From CAVVEQ01 sp963747315 (GTDB taxonomy: Bacteria > Chloroflexota > Anaerolineae > Anaerolineales > Anaerolineaceae), in assembly GCA_963747315.1 (NCBI GenBank), contig CAVVEQ010000007.1, positions 248,001-312,000 on the forward strand: DNA of 64,000 bases, read 5' to 3'. The stretch's first letter is position 1. Each line of letters begins with the position of its first letter. Shown here piece after piece: positions 1 to 7,952 of the stretch. Under the pieces are notes generated by a model that was not told where the DNA came from, did not search any database, and saw nothing but the letters and a program-made list of their open reading frames with translations. The translations under genes were made by a program, and so were the position numbers.

Positions 1-2
1 TC

Positions 3-1604
3 GCCCGCTACGGGTTCAATAAGAGCCACGCCGCCGATTACGGAGTGATCGCGGTGCAGACGGCTTTCCTCAAGTGCCACTACACCGTGGAATACATGAC
101 CTCGCTGCTTTCGGCCTCCAAGAACGAAATGGAGAAGGTGGCCTGGTACATCGCCGACTGCAAGGTGATGGGCATCGACGTGCTGCCGCCGGACGTGAAC
201 ACCAGCGGCTGGGATTTCACCATCGAGGATTGTCCCGAAGGCGGAGCTTCCATTCGCTTTGGGTTGGGTGCCATCAAAAACGTTGGGCGCGACCCTGTGG
301 ATATGATCATCGCTGCCAGGAGCGAGGCACCTTTCCGCGACCTGAACGATTTTGCCCGACGGGTGGACCTGGCCAAAGTTGGCAAGCGCACCCTGGAATG
401 CCTGGTGCGGGTTGGCGCGCTGGATTCCTTCGGTCCGCGCCGCGCGATTCTGGCCGCGCTGGACCAGGTTTCCGCCATCAGCGCCAGCCACTTCCGCGCC
501 GCCAACCGGGGGCAGCTGAGCATCTTCGGTGCTGCCGATGGCGTGGAGGAAAAGATCGTGCTGCCCTCCATCAGCAGCGCAGATACCCGCGAGCAGCTTG
601 CCTGGGAGAAGGAACTGCTGGGTCTGTATGTTTCTGATCACCCCCTCAAGATCTTTATGCCGGTGCTCGAACGCAAGGTGAGCCACTATTCCGCCCAGCT
701 TGGCGAGGCGGGCAAGGGTGAGAAGGTGACGGTTGCCGGGCTGCTGACGACCGTGCGCGGCATCCGCACCAAGGAGGGCAAGCCGATGGGTTTTGCCACC
801 CTTGAGGATATCCAGGGCACGGTGGAGCTGGTGATCTTCCCCAAGACTTGGGAGAAGTACCACGAGCTGCTGAAGACGGATACGGTCATCTGCGCCGAGG
901 GTAAACTGGACGCACAAAGCGGCGACCCCAAGGTGCTGGTGGATAAACTCTCCAGTGTGCAGCCGGATGAGTTCGGGGATGAATCCATTCCTGCGGCTTC
1001 CGCGGCTGCCCCGGCAAGCCGGAGCGGAGCAGCTGTCAGGCCGGATCTGGAGGACGCGCCGCCGGAGGATCCCCCGCCCCCGCCCGATTGGGAAGAGCCA
1101 CCGCTGCAAACCTTACCACAGCCCGAGCCGCCCCTGGCGGAGGCGATGGTAATCCCTATCGAAGCGCCAACGGGTTCCCGGGAAAAGTTGGCTGCGGTGC
1201 TGGAAAAGATCGCCGAGCCTGCTCCCGAGCCGCTGGTGGAAGCGAAGACGATAGCCGCCATTGCATTTGCCACCCCACCGGTGACAGAAGCCCTCCTGTC
1301 TCGCGAGAGCAGTGACGGCGACCCGCAGCTCATCACCGCGCCAGGGGAGGAAATCCCCCAGCGTGTGCTCAAGGTGGAGCTGCGCTCCAGCGGCAACAAG
1401 GATCAGGATAAGCGCCGCCTGCAGCGCCTGCTGGGCTTCCTGCACTCCTGCCCAGGGCAGGATCACTTCGCCCTGCTGCTGGTGGAGAATGGCCACCGCT
1501 ACATGCTGGATTTTCCCAACGATACCACCGGCATCTGCGAGGAACTGCTGCGCCGCCTGGCGGAGATCGTCGGCGCGCACAACGTTAGCGTGGAGGGTGG
1601 GTAG
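3..1604 (+). CDS. dnaE: DNA polymerase III alpha subunit, C-terminal part (5' end outside window)
   Basis: This is the C-terminal third of the catalytic subunit of the replicative DNA polymerase. The frame is open from base 3, so the gene begins upstream of the window and 533 residues are visible. The first residues, FNKSHAADYG, are the conserved DnaE motif. A helix-hairpin-helix module follows (bases ~180-500), then an OB-fold (bases ~720-960, starting EKVTVAGLL). A Pro/Glu-rich linker (bases ~1040-1330) leads to a terminal domain of about 80 residues. The OB-fold contacts single-stranded DNA and the C-terminal region contacts the clamp and tau in better-studied members. An intrinsic terminator follows the stop codon. 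Identification is secure. The function of the linker is not visible. Confidence 0.96.
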   Translation, partial: ARYGFNKSHAADYGVIAVQTAFLKCHYTVEYMTSLLSASKNEMEKVAWYIADCKVMGIDVLPPDVNTSGWDFTIEDCPEGGASIRFGLGAIKNVGRDPVDMIIAARSEAPFRDLNDFARRVDLAKVGKRTLECLVRVGALDSFGPRRAILAALDQVSAISASHFRAANRGQLSIFGAADGVEEKIVLPSISSADTREQLAWEKELLGLYVSDHPLKIFMPVLERKVSHYSAQLGEAGKGEKVTVAGLLTTVRGIRTKEGKPMGFATLEDIQGTVELVIFPKTWEKYHELLKTDTVICAEGKLDAQSGDPKVLVDKLSSVQPDEFGDESIPAASAAAPASRSGAAVRPDLEDAPPEDPPPPPDWEEPPLQTLPQPEPPLAEAMVIPIEAPTGSREKLAAVLEKIAEPAPEPLVEAKTIAAIAFATPPVTEALLSRESSDGDPQLITAPGEEIPQRVLKVELRSSGNKDQDKRRLQRLLGFLHSCPGQDHFALLLVENGHRYMLDFPNDTTGICEELLRRLAEIVGAHNVSVEGG

Positions 1605-1635
1605 GGGGGGTACGCTAGAACCGGGTTGATTGCAG

Positions 1636-1658
1636 GGCGGGCGGGAGCCCGCCTTTTT
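1636..1658 (+). terminator. Intrinsic terminator of dnaE
   Basis: A perfect 7-bp G+C stem (GGCGGGC / GCCCGCC) with a GGGA loop is followed directly by five T. It lies 32 bases after the dnaE stop codon. Confidence 0.9.
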
Positions 1659-1758
1659 AATACCTACCTAACCCCATCACAGTGGGGTTCGCGGTGTAGC
1701 ACTTTGGTGTTATCCAGAAAGTGATTTAGGGAGGGGGGAGGTAAGAGTAATAACAAAC

Positions 1759-1783
1759 GGCGGGTAGACTACGCTCACCCGCC
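1759..1783. repeat. Short inverted repeat in intergenic region
   Basis: GGCGGGT and ACCCGCC arms of 7 bp flank an 11-base spacer between dnaE and the next gene. No T-tract follows, so it is not a good terminator. It resembles the small palindromic intergenic units common in many genomes, but only this one clear copy is seen here. Confidence 0.4.
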
Positions 1784-1798
1784 CTACGAAATACTTTA

Positions 1799-1826
1799 TT
1801 GAAGTGAAACGAACGTGCCGTATAAT
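1799..1826 (+). promoter_or_regulatory. Sigma-70-type promoter for the lipoprotein gene
   Basis: A TTGAAG -35 box and a perfect TATAAT -10 box are separated by 16 bases. The predicted transcript starts near 1833 and has a leader of about 120 bases that carries a possible 30-codon ORF. Confidence 0.6.
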
Positions 1827-1859
1827 GGAAATAGGAGGATTTTTAAGGATATATTCCTG

Positions 1860-1952
1860 ATGGATCCCGTTGCTACCCTGTTCGTAATACCAGGGAACAT
1901 TCTTCCGTCCTTCACCGTCTCATGCGTAAACGCCCAAAGCGGGCAGGAGTAA
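1860..1952 (+). CDS. Possible 30-codon leader ORF
   Basis: An ATG at 1860 opens a 30-codon frame that ends with a TAA three bases before the lipoprotein start. AAGGA lies about 9 bases upstream of this ATG. The ORF's last codons contain the AGGAG ribosome-binding site of the lipoprotein gene, an arrangement that would couple the two translations. The peptide has no recognisable family. It could be a chance ORF, and only its position argues for it. Confidence 0.25.
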   Translation: MDPVATLFVIPGNILPSFTVSCVNAQSGQE

Positions 1953-1955
1953 GAT

Positions 1956-2915
1956 ATGAACCTGTTTAGAATATTTGTAACTGTGATGTTGATCACGATC
2001 CTGGCCGGGTGCAGCGCCTCCCAGCCCTCCCCCGATGTGCCCCAGGGGGATATCCAGCAGGCATTGGATGCTATCCTCACCCAGGCTGCGGAAATTCCGG
2101 GTGCCGGACCTATTAATGATGCTACAGCCACAAGCCTGCCGGAGATGCCAACCCTGCTGCCAACCGGAACCCTGCTGCCCACTCAAACCCCGTTGCCAAC
2201 CTACACCCCATTCCCCACCATCACGCCGTTCGTGTTCCCAACCGCAACCCCCACCGCGATCGTGACCGTGAAGCCCAAAGCCTCGATCACCATCCTGGGT
2301 GTGGAGAAGAACACCGCCGTCACCGTTGAGGCGGATAATTTCCTGCCCAACCAGGTACTCAAGATCCGCATCGGCCCATATGACACTTTCTCCGAGAACA
2401 ATGTGGAGGTTGGCACCGTCAACTCCGGCGAGTCGGGAACCATCAAGTTCGCGGCGCTTTTGCCCGGGGCGGTGAAGGATGTGGAAAAGGTCACCATCCG
2501 TCTGGATGGCTCCGCCGGGGAGGTGGCTTACACCTATTTCAGCAATACCACCAGCGGCACAGTACCAACCTTCACCACCACAGTGACCAGCTCCATCTGC
2601 CAGGTGTCGGTTTCACCAAAACTGGGTTCAGTTCTGGAACCGGGTGCTGATTTCGACGCTGCCTGGACCGTAAAAAACACCAGCGGAAAAGCATGGGAAG
2701 TGACCGCCATCGATTACAAGTACATGACCGGCACCGAAATGCAGAAGTACGCAAAAGCCTACGACCTCAAAGAGACCGTCCCAACGGGGGCAAGCGTGAC
2801 CCTGCGGGTGGATATGACCGCCCCCACCGACCCCGGCACCTATACCACCACCTGGGCGCTGGTGCAGGGCAGCACTGTGCTCTGCAGCCTGCCGGTAAAG
2901 ATCGTGGTGAAATAA
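1956..2915 (+). CDS. Lipoprotein with NBR1/Ig-like C-terminal domain
   Basis: The product is 319 residues. It starts with a signal peptide and a lipobox (LAGC, Cys at residue 19), so it should be anchored to the outer face of the membrane. Residues ~65-105 form a Thr/Pro-rich linker of repeated PT units (PTLLPT, PTQTP, PTYTP), typical of secreted proteins in Chloroflexota. The last ~105 residues look like the NBR1-type Ig-like domain: a 'W.VKNTSG..W' stretch, then 'VDMTAPTDPGTYTTTWAL' near the end. Such domains mediate adhesion or protein binding. AGGAG precedes the ATG at normal spacing. No catalytic motif is visible and the ligand is unknown. Confidence 0.85.
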   Translation: MNLFRIFVTVMLITILAGCSASQPSPDVPQGDIQQALDAILTQAAEIPGAGPINDATATSLPEMPTLLPTGTLLPTQTPLPTYTPFPTITPFVFPTATPTAIVTVKPKASITILGVEKNTAVTVEADNFLPNQVLKIRIGPYDTFSENNVEVGTVNSGESGTIKFAALLPGAVKDVEKVTIRLDGSAGEVAYTYFSNTTSGTVPTFTTTVTSSICQVSVSPKLGSVLEPGADFDAAWTVKNTSGKAWEVTAIDYKYMTGTEMQKYAKAYDLKETVPTGASVTLRVDMTAPTDPGTYTTTWALVQGSTVLCSLPVKIVVK

Positions 2916-2980
2916 ATATTATTACACTCCGGAATCTCCTCCAGAGCGTAATTCTGATTCGGGTTATTTCGTAGGGGCGG

Positions 2981-2986
2981 TATAAT
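2981..2986 (+). promoter_or_regulatory. -10 box very close to the rarA start
   Basis: A perfect TATAAT ends 9 bases before the ATG of the next gene, with no convincing Shine-Dalgarno sequence between. Transcription from it would begin at about 2993-2996, giving a leaderless or nearly leaderless mRNA. The -35 region is poor. Confidence 0.45.
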
Positions 2987-2995
2987 CTTCTTCTC

Positions 2996-4345
2996 ATGGA
3001 TCTCTTCGATCACGCCCTGAATGAACGGATGCAGACCGAAGCCCCCCTGGCTGCCCGCATGCGCCCGCGCACGTTGGATGAATTCGTCGGGCAGGAAGAG
3101 ATCATCGCACCGGGCAAACTGTTGCGACGGGCGATCGAATCCGACAAGCTCTTTTCCTCCATCCTCTTCACGGGCCCACCCGGCACGGGCAAGACGACCC
3201 TCGCGCGCCTGATCGCTACCCACGCCAAAGCCGAGTTCGTTTCCATCTCAGCAGTGCTGGCCGGGGTTGCGGACCTGCGCGCCATCATCAAGGCAGCCGA
3301 GGAGCGGCGCAGGCTCTACCAGCACCGCACCATCCTCTTCGTGGATGAGGTCCACCGCTGGAACAAGGCCCAACAGGATGCGCTCCTGCCGCACGTCGAG
3401 AGCGGCATCCTCACCCTCATTGGCGCCACCACCGAGAACCCCTATTTCGACGTCATCCCCGCCCTCGTCTCGCGCTCGCGCATCTTCGTGCTCAAGCCGC
3501 TCGGGGATCCCGAGCTCGCGATCATCTTCGATCGAGCTCTCACCGATCCCGAACGGGGCTACGGTGCCAGGCAGATCCAGGTGGATGCGGATGCCCGCGA
3601 ACATCTGTTGGACCTTGCGGGCGGCGACGCGCGGAATTTACTGAACGCCCTCGAGCTGGCGGTGGAAAGCTCCCGCCCCAGCGCGGATGGCGTAATCCAC
3701 ATCGATCTGGAGACCGCGCAGGATTCCATCCAGAAGCGCGCCTTGCTTTATGACAAAAACGGTGACGCGCACTACGACACGATCTCGGCTTTTATTAAGT
3801 CTGTGCGCGGCTCCTACCCGGATGCCGCCCTTTACTGGCTGGCCAAGATGCTGGCCGCGGGCGAGGATCCGCGCTTCATCCTTCGCCGCCTGGTGGTGCT
3901 GGCCAGCGAGGATATCGGCCTGGCTGATCCGCGAGCGATGCAGGTTGCCACTTCAGCCGCCTACGCCTTTGAATATATTGGCATGCCCGAGGGAATCTAT
4001 CCCATCACCGAGGCCACCCTCTACCTGGCAACCGCGCCTAAATCCAACTCCGCAGGGGCAGTCTTCCGCGCGCAGGACCTGATCCACCGGCAGGGCATGG
4101 GTACCGTCCCCACCCACCTGATGGATTCGAACCGGGATGCCAAAGGCCTGGGGCACGGAGCGGGCTATCAATACCCGCACGATTTCCCCGGTCATTTCAT
4201 CCCCCAGCAGTACCTCCCGGAAGAATACACCGGGATGCGCTTCTATGAACCCTCCGGCGAGGGCTACGAAGCGGAGGTCGGCGAACGGCTTAAAGAATGG
4301 CGCCGGATCATCCGCGAGGCAGCCGGCAAGGATACCGCTGGGTGA
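2996..4345 (+). CDS. rarA: Replication-associated recombination protein A (RarA/MgsA)
   Basis: This 449-residue AAA+ ATPase belongs to the RarA/MgsA/WRNIP1 family, clamp-loader-like proteins that act at stalled replication forks. Visible motifs are the Walker A GPPGTGKTT (about residue 59), the Walker B LFVDEVHRWNKAQQD, sensor 1 (GATTENPYF) and an arginine finger region (SRSRIF). The C-terminal MgsA tetramerisation domain follows, including SDPRAMQ-like and YQYPHDFPGHF segments. Length and start (MDLFDHAL) match the family. The gene stands between two promoters and appears to be transcribed alone. Confidence 0.96.
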   Translation: MDLFDHALNERMQTEAPLAARMRPRTLDEFVGQEEIIAPGKLLRRAIESDKLFSSILFTGPPGTGKTTLARLIATHAKAEFVSISAVLAGVADLRAIIKAAEERRRLYQHRTILFVDEVHRWNKAQQDALLPHVESGILTLIGATTENPYFDVIPALVSRSRIFVLKPLGDPELAIIFDRALTDPERGYGARQIQVDADAREHLLDLAGGDARNLLNALELAVESSRPSADGVIHIDLETAQDSIQKRALLYDKNGDAHYDTISAFIKSVRGSYPDAALYWLAKMLAAGEDPRFILRRLVVLASEDIGLADPRAMQVATSAAYAFEYIGMPEGIYPITEATLYLATAPKSNSAGAVFRAQDLIHRQGMGTVPTHLMDSNRDAKGLGHGAGYQYPHDFPGHFIPQQYLPEEYTGMRFYEPSGEGYEAEVGERLKEWRRIIREAAGKDTAG

Positions 4346-4359
4346 GGATTTGACGACTG

Positions 4360-4368
4360 TGCTATAAT
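4360..4368 (+). promoter_or_regulatory. Extended -10 promoter for the ABC-F leader
   Basis: TGC-TATAAT is a perfect extended -10 element placed 15 bases after the rarA stop. No strong -35 lies at the right distance, as is allowed for extended -10 promoters. The transcript would start near 4375 and carry a ~130-base leader into the ABC-F gene. Confidence 0.55.
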
Positions 4369-4396
4369 TCTTAGGTCAACTACCAAGGCAGACAGA

Positions 4397-4414
4397 ATGA
4401 CAGACAACAACTAG
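4397..4414 (+). CDS. Possible 5-codon leader peptide (MTDNN)
   Basis: An ATG at 4397 with AAGG 10 bases upstream opens the five-codon frame ATG-ACA-GAC-AAC-AAC-TAG inside the ABC-F leader, ahead of the terminator hairpin. Short leader ORFs of this kind control several resistance-type ABC-F genes, because stalling on them changes folding of the downstream RNA. Nothing but position and context supports it here. Confidence 0.3.
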   Translation: MTDNN

Positions 4415-4441
4415 CACACCTGACGTTTTTTGGGTAATGAT

Positions 4442-4484
4442 CCCGGTTTGAGCATTTAACCGCGGGCATTTGCCCGTGGTTTTT
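4442..4484 (+). promoter_or_regulatory. Attenuator: intrinsic terminator with competing antiterminator
   Basis: The terminator is a 9-bp stem (4459-4467 with 4472-4480, one G-U pair), a 4-base loop and five T (4480-4484). It ends 23 bases before the ABC-F start codon, inside that gene's own leader. An alternative pairing of CCCGGTT (4442-4448) with AACC-GC-GGG (4458-4466, two-base bulge) would occupy the 5' arm of the terminator and prevent it from forming. The two structures are mutually exclusive, as expected for an attenuator. A simpler reading is a terminator for rarA, but a promoter lies between rarA and this element. Confidence 0.65.
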
Positions 4485-4507
4485 CATTAATCACAAACAG
4501 GTTTGCC

Positions 4508-6211
4508 ATGCTAGCAGTCAATCAAATTTCAAAATCCTTCAACCTGGCTCAGATCCTGAGCGAGGTGACCTTCTCCCTCCTTCCGGGCGAACGCGCCGGA
4601 CTGGTGGGATCCAACGGGTGCGGTAAGACCACCCTGATGCGTATCATCATGGGGCAGGAAAGGGCGGATTCCGGCTCGGTGCGGCTGACCCCTTTTGATC
4701 TTGTCCCCGGCTACCTTTCCCAGGGATTCCAATTTGCGGATGATGTGACCGTTCGATCCTATCTCAATGCCAGCACGGGGGATCCCGCTGCGCTCGACGT
4801 GCAGTTGGAAGCGGTCTCCGCGCGGCTGGCATCCGCCCCAACTGATCCAGCGCTTGCCGCCGAATATGACCGCCTGCTGGAGCGCATCTCCCGCGCGGCG
4901 GAGAACGATGGCCAGGCGCGGCAAACGCTCGCAGTCCTGGGGCTGGAAGGCATCCCCCCGGATTTCCCGGCGCGATCCTTGAGCGGTGGGCAGAAAACCC
5001 GCCTGGCGCTTGCAGGTGTACTGCTTGCGCACCCCAGGCTGTTGCTGCTGGATGAGCCCACCAACCACCTTGATATTGCCATGCTGGAATGGCTGGAGGG
5101 CTGGCTTGGCTCCTACCGCGGCGCCGCGCTGATCGTCTCCCACGACCGGACCTTTCTGGATGCCACCGTCACACGCATCCTCGAGATCGACGAGCGCAGC
5201 CACCACCTCAAATCCTTCGAGGGGAATTTCAGCGACTTCGTCGCCCAAAAGGAATCCGAGCGGGAGAAACAGTGGTCGCAGTACCGCGACCAGCAGGCAG
5301 AGATTCGGCGCATGAAGCAGGATATCCTGAGGGAAAAGGAAAGCGCGGCCTACAACGAACGCCAGGCCAGCTCCATCCGCATCGGCGGCCCGGAGATGAA
5401 GCTAAAGGGGATGAAGGATCACGTCCAGGGCATCGCCAAGAAGGTAGCGAAAAAGTCAAAAGCGCGCGAGACCAAACTGGAGCGCTACATGGAGTCGGAA
5501 GAAAGGGTGGAAAAACCCAAACAGAGCTGGGAGATGAAGATCGAGTTCCAGGACGCGGGCGAAACCGGGCGCGACGTGCTGGTGCTGGAGCACCTGAGCG
5601 TGGGATATGGAGAGCTGGTGCTGCTGGAGGATGTGGCCCTGCGGTTGCGCTTTGGTCACAGGGTTGCGCTCATTGGGCCGAATGGCAGCGGCAAGACCAC
5701 CCTGCTGAAGATCATCCGTGGCGAGCTTGAGCCGCTTTCCGGAAAAGCACGACTGGGGGCACGGGTGAAGATCGGTTACATGAGCCAGGAACACGGCGAG
5801 CTTGAGGGCGCGGGTAACCCTTTGGTGCTGATCCAGGCTGTGACGGGCTGGAATGAAACCGAAGCGCGTGCGTTCCTTTCCAGGTACCTGTTCAAGGGTG
5901 ATGAGGTCTTCACTCCCGCAGAGCAGCTTTCCCACGGCGAGCGCGCCAGGCTGATCCTTGCCCGGCTGGTGGCGGAGGGATGTAACTTCCTGATGCTGGA
6001 TGAGCCCATCAACCACCTGGATATCCCCGCCAGGGTGCAGTTCGAGCAGGCATTGCGCGAGTTCAAGGGAACCGTGCTGGCGGTGGTGCACGACCGGTAC
6101 TTCATCGAGAATTTTGCTTCTGAGATATGGGAGGTCGCCGAAAGACGGGTTCGGACACGGGAAGTCTCCGGCGAGCGAGTGTGGTCGAAAGGCTGGCATC
6201 TCTCGCGCTGA
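4508..6211 (+). CDS. ABC-F family ATPase (ribosome-protection / translation factor type)
   Basis: The 567-residue protein has two ABC ATPase domains in tandem and no membrane segment, which defines the ABC-F class acting on ribosomes. Domain 1 has Walker A GSNGCGKTT (~residue 34), signature LSGGQ (~158) and Walker B LLLLDEPTNHLD (~178). Domain 2 has GPNGSGKTT (~391), signature LSHGE (~475) and LMLDEPINHLD. Between them lies a long charged linker (~residues 250-345, many Lys, Arg and Glu), the part that enters the exit site in resistance-type members. The DEPINHLD variant occurs in several antibiotic-resistance-like ABC-F proteins. Together with the upstream attenuator this suggests protection against a ribosome-targeting drug. 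A housekeeping role cannot be excluded. Confidence 0.92.
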   Translation: MLAVNQISKSFNLAQILSEVTFSLLPGERAGLVGSNGCGKTTLMRIIMGQERADSGSVRLTPFDLVPGYLSQGFQFADDVTVRSYLNASTGDPAALDVQLEAVSARLASAPTDPALAAEYDRLLERISRAAENDGQARQTLAVLGLEGIPPDFPARSLSGGQKTRLALAGVLLAHPRLLLLDEPTNHLDIAMLEWLEGWLGSYRGAALIVSHDRTFLDATVTRILEIDERSHHLKSFEGNFSDFVAQKESEREKQWSQYRDQQAEIRRMKQDILREKESAAYNERQASSIRIGGPEMKLKGMKDHVQGIAKKVAKKSKARETKLERYMESEERVEKPKQSWEMKIEFQDAGETGRDVLVLEHLSVGYGELVLLEDVALRLRFGHRVALIGPNGSGKTTLLKIIRGELEPLSGKARLGARVKIGYMSQEHGELEGAGNPLVLIQAVTGWNETEARAFLSRYLFKGDEVFTPAEQLSHGERARLILARLVAEGCNFLMLDEPINHLDIPARVQFEQALREFKGTVLAVVHDRYFIENFASEIWEVAERRVRTREVSGERVWSKGWHLSR

Positions 6212-6232
6212 ATCGAGAACTGATCAGGCTTC

Positions 6233-6261
6233 TTGACGAGGAACCGGTCTGACCGGATAAT
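6233..6261 (+). promoter_or_regulatory. Sigma-70-type promoter for the I42 lipoprotein
   Basis: TTGACG and GATAAT are separated by 17 bases. The predicted leader to the next start codon is about 85 bases. Confidence 0.6.
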
Positions 6262-6354
6262 TAGGAAATGTTGCACAACCAGTGTGGCGAAAGATCATGT
6301 GCTTTAATTAATGATGTATTGGGATCGAAGATTGGTTATATCGCAGGAGGATAA

Positions 6355-6762
6355 TTGATCACTAATAAATTAATAAAGGTAATTCCCCTGATCGTTCCCC
6401 TCCTGGTGCTGATCCTCCTGACAGGGTGTGATTCCGGTCCACGAATTGTGGACGTGGATGAGGGGACAAACGGGCAAACCATCCAAATGAAGCCCGGGGA
6501 GACCCTCCAGGTCCACCTGCCAAGCGACCCGATAAACGGGTATGCCTGGCAAGTAAAAACCATTGACCCAAATTTATTGGAGTACTCTCCCGAGGTCGAA
6601 TATACACCCGTAGGGCAGGATCCGGTGGCGGGCGGCACCCAGGTTCTGACCTTTAAAGCCATAAAACCGGGGACAAGCCTGTTGGAGTTGATTTATAAAC
6701 GCACCTCTGGCGAAGGGGTGAGTTTGCCGAAGTTCTTCCAGGTGACAGTCGAAATTAAATGA
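6355..6762 (+). CDS. Lipoprotein with chagasin-like (inhibitor I42) domain
   Basis: The product is 135 residues. It has a long hydrophobic signal and lipobox (LTGC, Cys at residue 25), so it is predicted to be a surface lipoprotein. The rest matches the chagasin/I42 cysteine-protease inhibitor fold: 'LPSDPINGYAW' corresponds to the NPTTG loop, 'GGTQVLTFKAIKPG' to the GxxG loop, followed by a C-terminal 'F.VTVEIK' strand. The start is TTG, chosen because AGGAGG ends four bases before it and no ATG lies near. It may protect the cell from papain-like proteases. It is preceded by its own promoter and is not part of the sugar locus downstream. Confidence 0.85.
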   Translation: MITNKLIKVIPLIVPLLVLILLTGCDSGPRIVDVDEGTNGQTIQMKPGETLQVHLPSDPINGYAWQVKTIDPNLLEYSPEVEYTPVGQDPVAGGTQVLTFKAIKPGTSLLELIYKRTSGEGVSLPKFFQVTVEIK

Positions 6763-6789
6763 TCAAACGCGGGTAAATAAAACCGGGGA

Positions 6790-6818
6790 TTGACTTCACC
6801 TATTCAATTTGCTATACT
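6790..6818 (+). promoter_or_regulatory. Strong sigma-70-type promoter of the sugar locus
   Basis: TTGACT, a 17-base spacer and TATACT lie directly upstream of the double operator and the lacI-type gene. This is the only clear promoter seen for the locus up to about 21.5 kb. Confidence 0.8.
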
Positions 6819-6821
6819 CAT

Positions 6822-6845
6822 GAAAGCGCTTTCGAAAGCGTTTTC
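6822..6845 (+). promoter_or_regulatory. Double LacI-family operator
   Basis: Two abutting 12-base palindromes, GAAAGCGCTTTC (6822-6833, perfect) and GAAAGCGTTTTC (6834-6845, one mismatch), begin four bases after the -10 box and cover the likely transcription start. A central CG within an A/T-flanked palindrome is the LacI-family operator pattern. Binding here would repress the regulator gene and everything transcribed with it. Confidence 0.8.
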
Positions 6846-6860
6846 ACAAAATATCTTCCC

Positions 6861-7883
6861 ATGAATACCGCTGTCTCTGCGAATGCAATCACTATCGCCG
6901 ATGTAGCCGAAAGGGCGGGGGTTTCCATATCCACGGTAAGCCGGGTGGTCAATGGCTCTGCTCCGGTGGATGATGCCACCGCCGAAAGAGTGCGTGAGGC
7001 GGTGGTTGCCCTGGGTTATATTCCCCAGACGGCTGCGCGCAACCTGGCTAAACGCACGACCAATACCATTGGGTTGCTGCTGCCATCCATCGGAGAAGAT
7101 TTCTTTTCTATGATGATGCGGGGGATCGAACTGGAAGCCACCGCGGCGGGATACGACCTGCTGATCGCCACCCAGGCGGCCATCGACTCACACCCTTCCA
7201 CGCGGCTGCCCTTCGGGCGGCACAACACGGATGGGATGCTCATTTTCACCGGGAACCTGGATATCCGCGAGATCACCCCGCTTTACCACGCAAATTTGCC
7301 AATGGTGCTCCTGTATGAATCCGCGCCGCATACGATGCACATCCCAACTGTGACGGTAGAGAATAAGGATGGTACCCGCAAGATCATCGATCACCTGATC
7401 GAAGCTCACGGCTGCCAGCGGATCGCTTTCCTGCGCGGGCCGGTGGGCAATGAAGATTCCAACTGGCGGGAGCTGGGTTACAGCGCCTCGCTGGCATCCC
7501 ATGGGATCAAATACGATCCCACCCTTATTTTCCAGGGGGATTTCAACACCGATACATCCGTCCGGGTGGTGCTTGAAATGATGCAAAACGGGCACAGACC
7601 TGACGCGATCTTTGGGGGCAGTGATGAAGGCGCATTTGGGGCGTACCTCGCCTTGAACAAACTGGGACTTCGTATCCCCCAGGATGTGGTGGTGGCAGGT
7701 TTCGACGACCTGACCCTTGCCCAGCATCTGCAGCCGGCACTCACCACCGTGCATGCCCCCACCGAAGAAGTGGGAAGGGTGGCTTTCCGGCAGCTTCATC
7801 ACTTGATGCGCAGGGAGGAAGTAGAGCTACTCACCCTGCTGCCCACAGAACTGATCATCCGCCAATCCTGCGGATGCGCCTAA
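6861..7883 (+). CDS. LacI-family transcriptional regulator
   Basis: The 340-residue protein has an N-terminal helix-turn-helix and hinge (residues ~11-65: IADVAERAGVSISTVSRVVN, then VREAVVALGY and NLAKRTT) and a periplasmic-binding-protein-like effector domain (~70-335). It is the first gene of the sugar locus and lies directly behind the double operator, so it probably represses itself and the operon until a sugar ligand binds. The tail SCGC carries two Cys, of unknown meaning. The effector is not predictable from sequence but should be the imported glycoside or a breakdown product. Confidence 0.95.
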   Translation: MNTAVSANAITIADVAERAGVSISTVSRVVNGSAPVDDATAERVREAVVALGYIPQTAARNLAKRTTNTIGLLLPSIGEDFFSMMMRGIELEATAAGYDLLIATQAAIDSHPSTRLPFGRHNTDGMLIFTGNLDIREITPLYHANLPMVLLYESAPHTMHIPTVTVENKDGTRKIIDHLIEAHGCQRIAFLRGPVGNEDSNWRELGYSASLASHGIKYDPTLIFQGDFNTDTSVRVVLEMMQNGHRPDAIFGGSDEGAFGAYLALNKLGLRIPQDVVVAGFDDLTLAQHLQPALTTVHAPTEEVGRVAFRQLHHLMRREEVELLTLLPTELIIRQSCGCA

Positions 7884-7952
7884 TCCGAAACCGGGAGGTG
7901 AACACCAAGATATCATGCCAGACTGGAGAAGGTCAAACCAAAAAAGGAGCGT

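Noticed and set aside
1759..1783. Terminator reading of the inverted repeat
   Set aside because: No T-tract on either strand; dnaE already has a strong terminator at 1636-1658.
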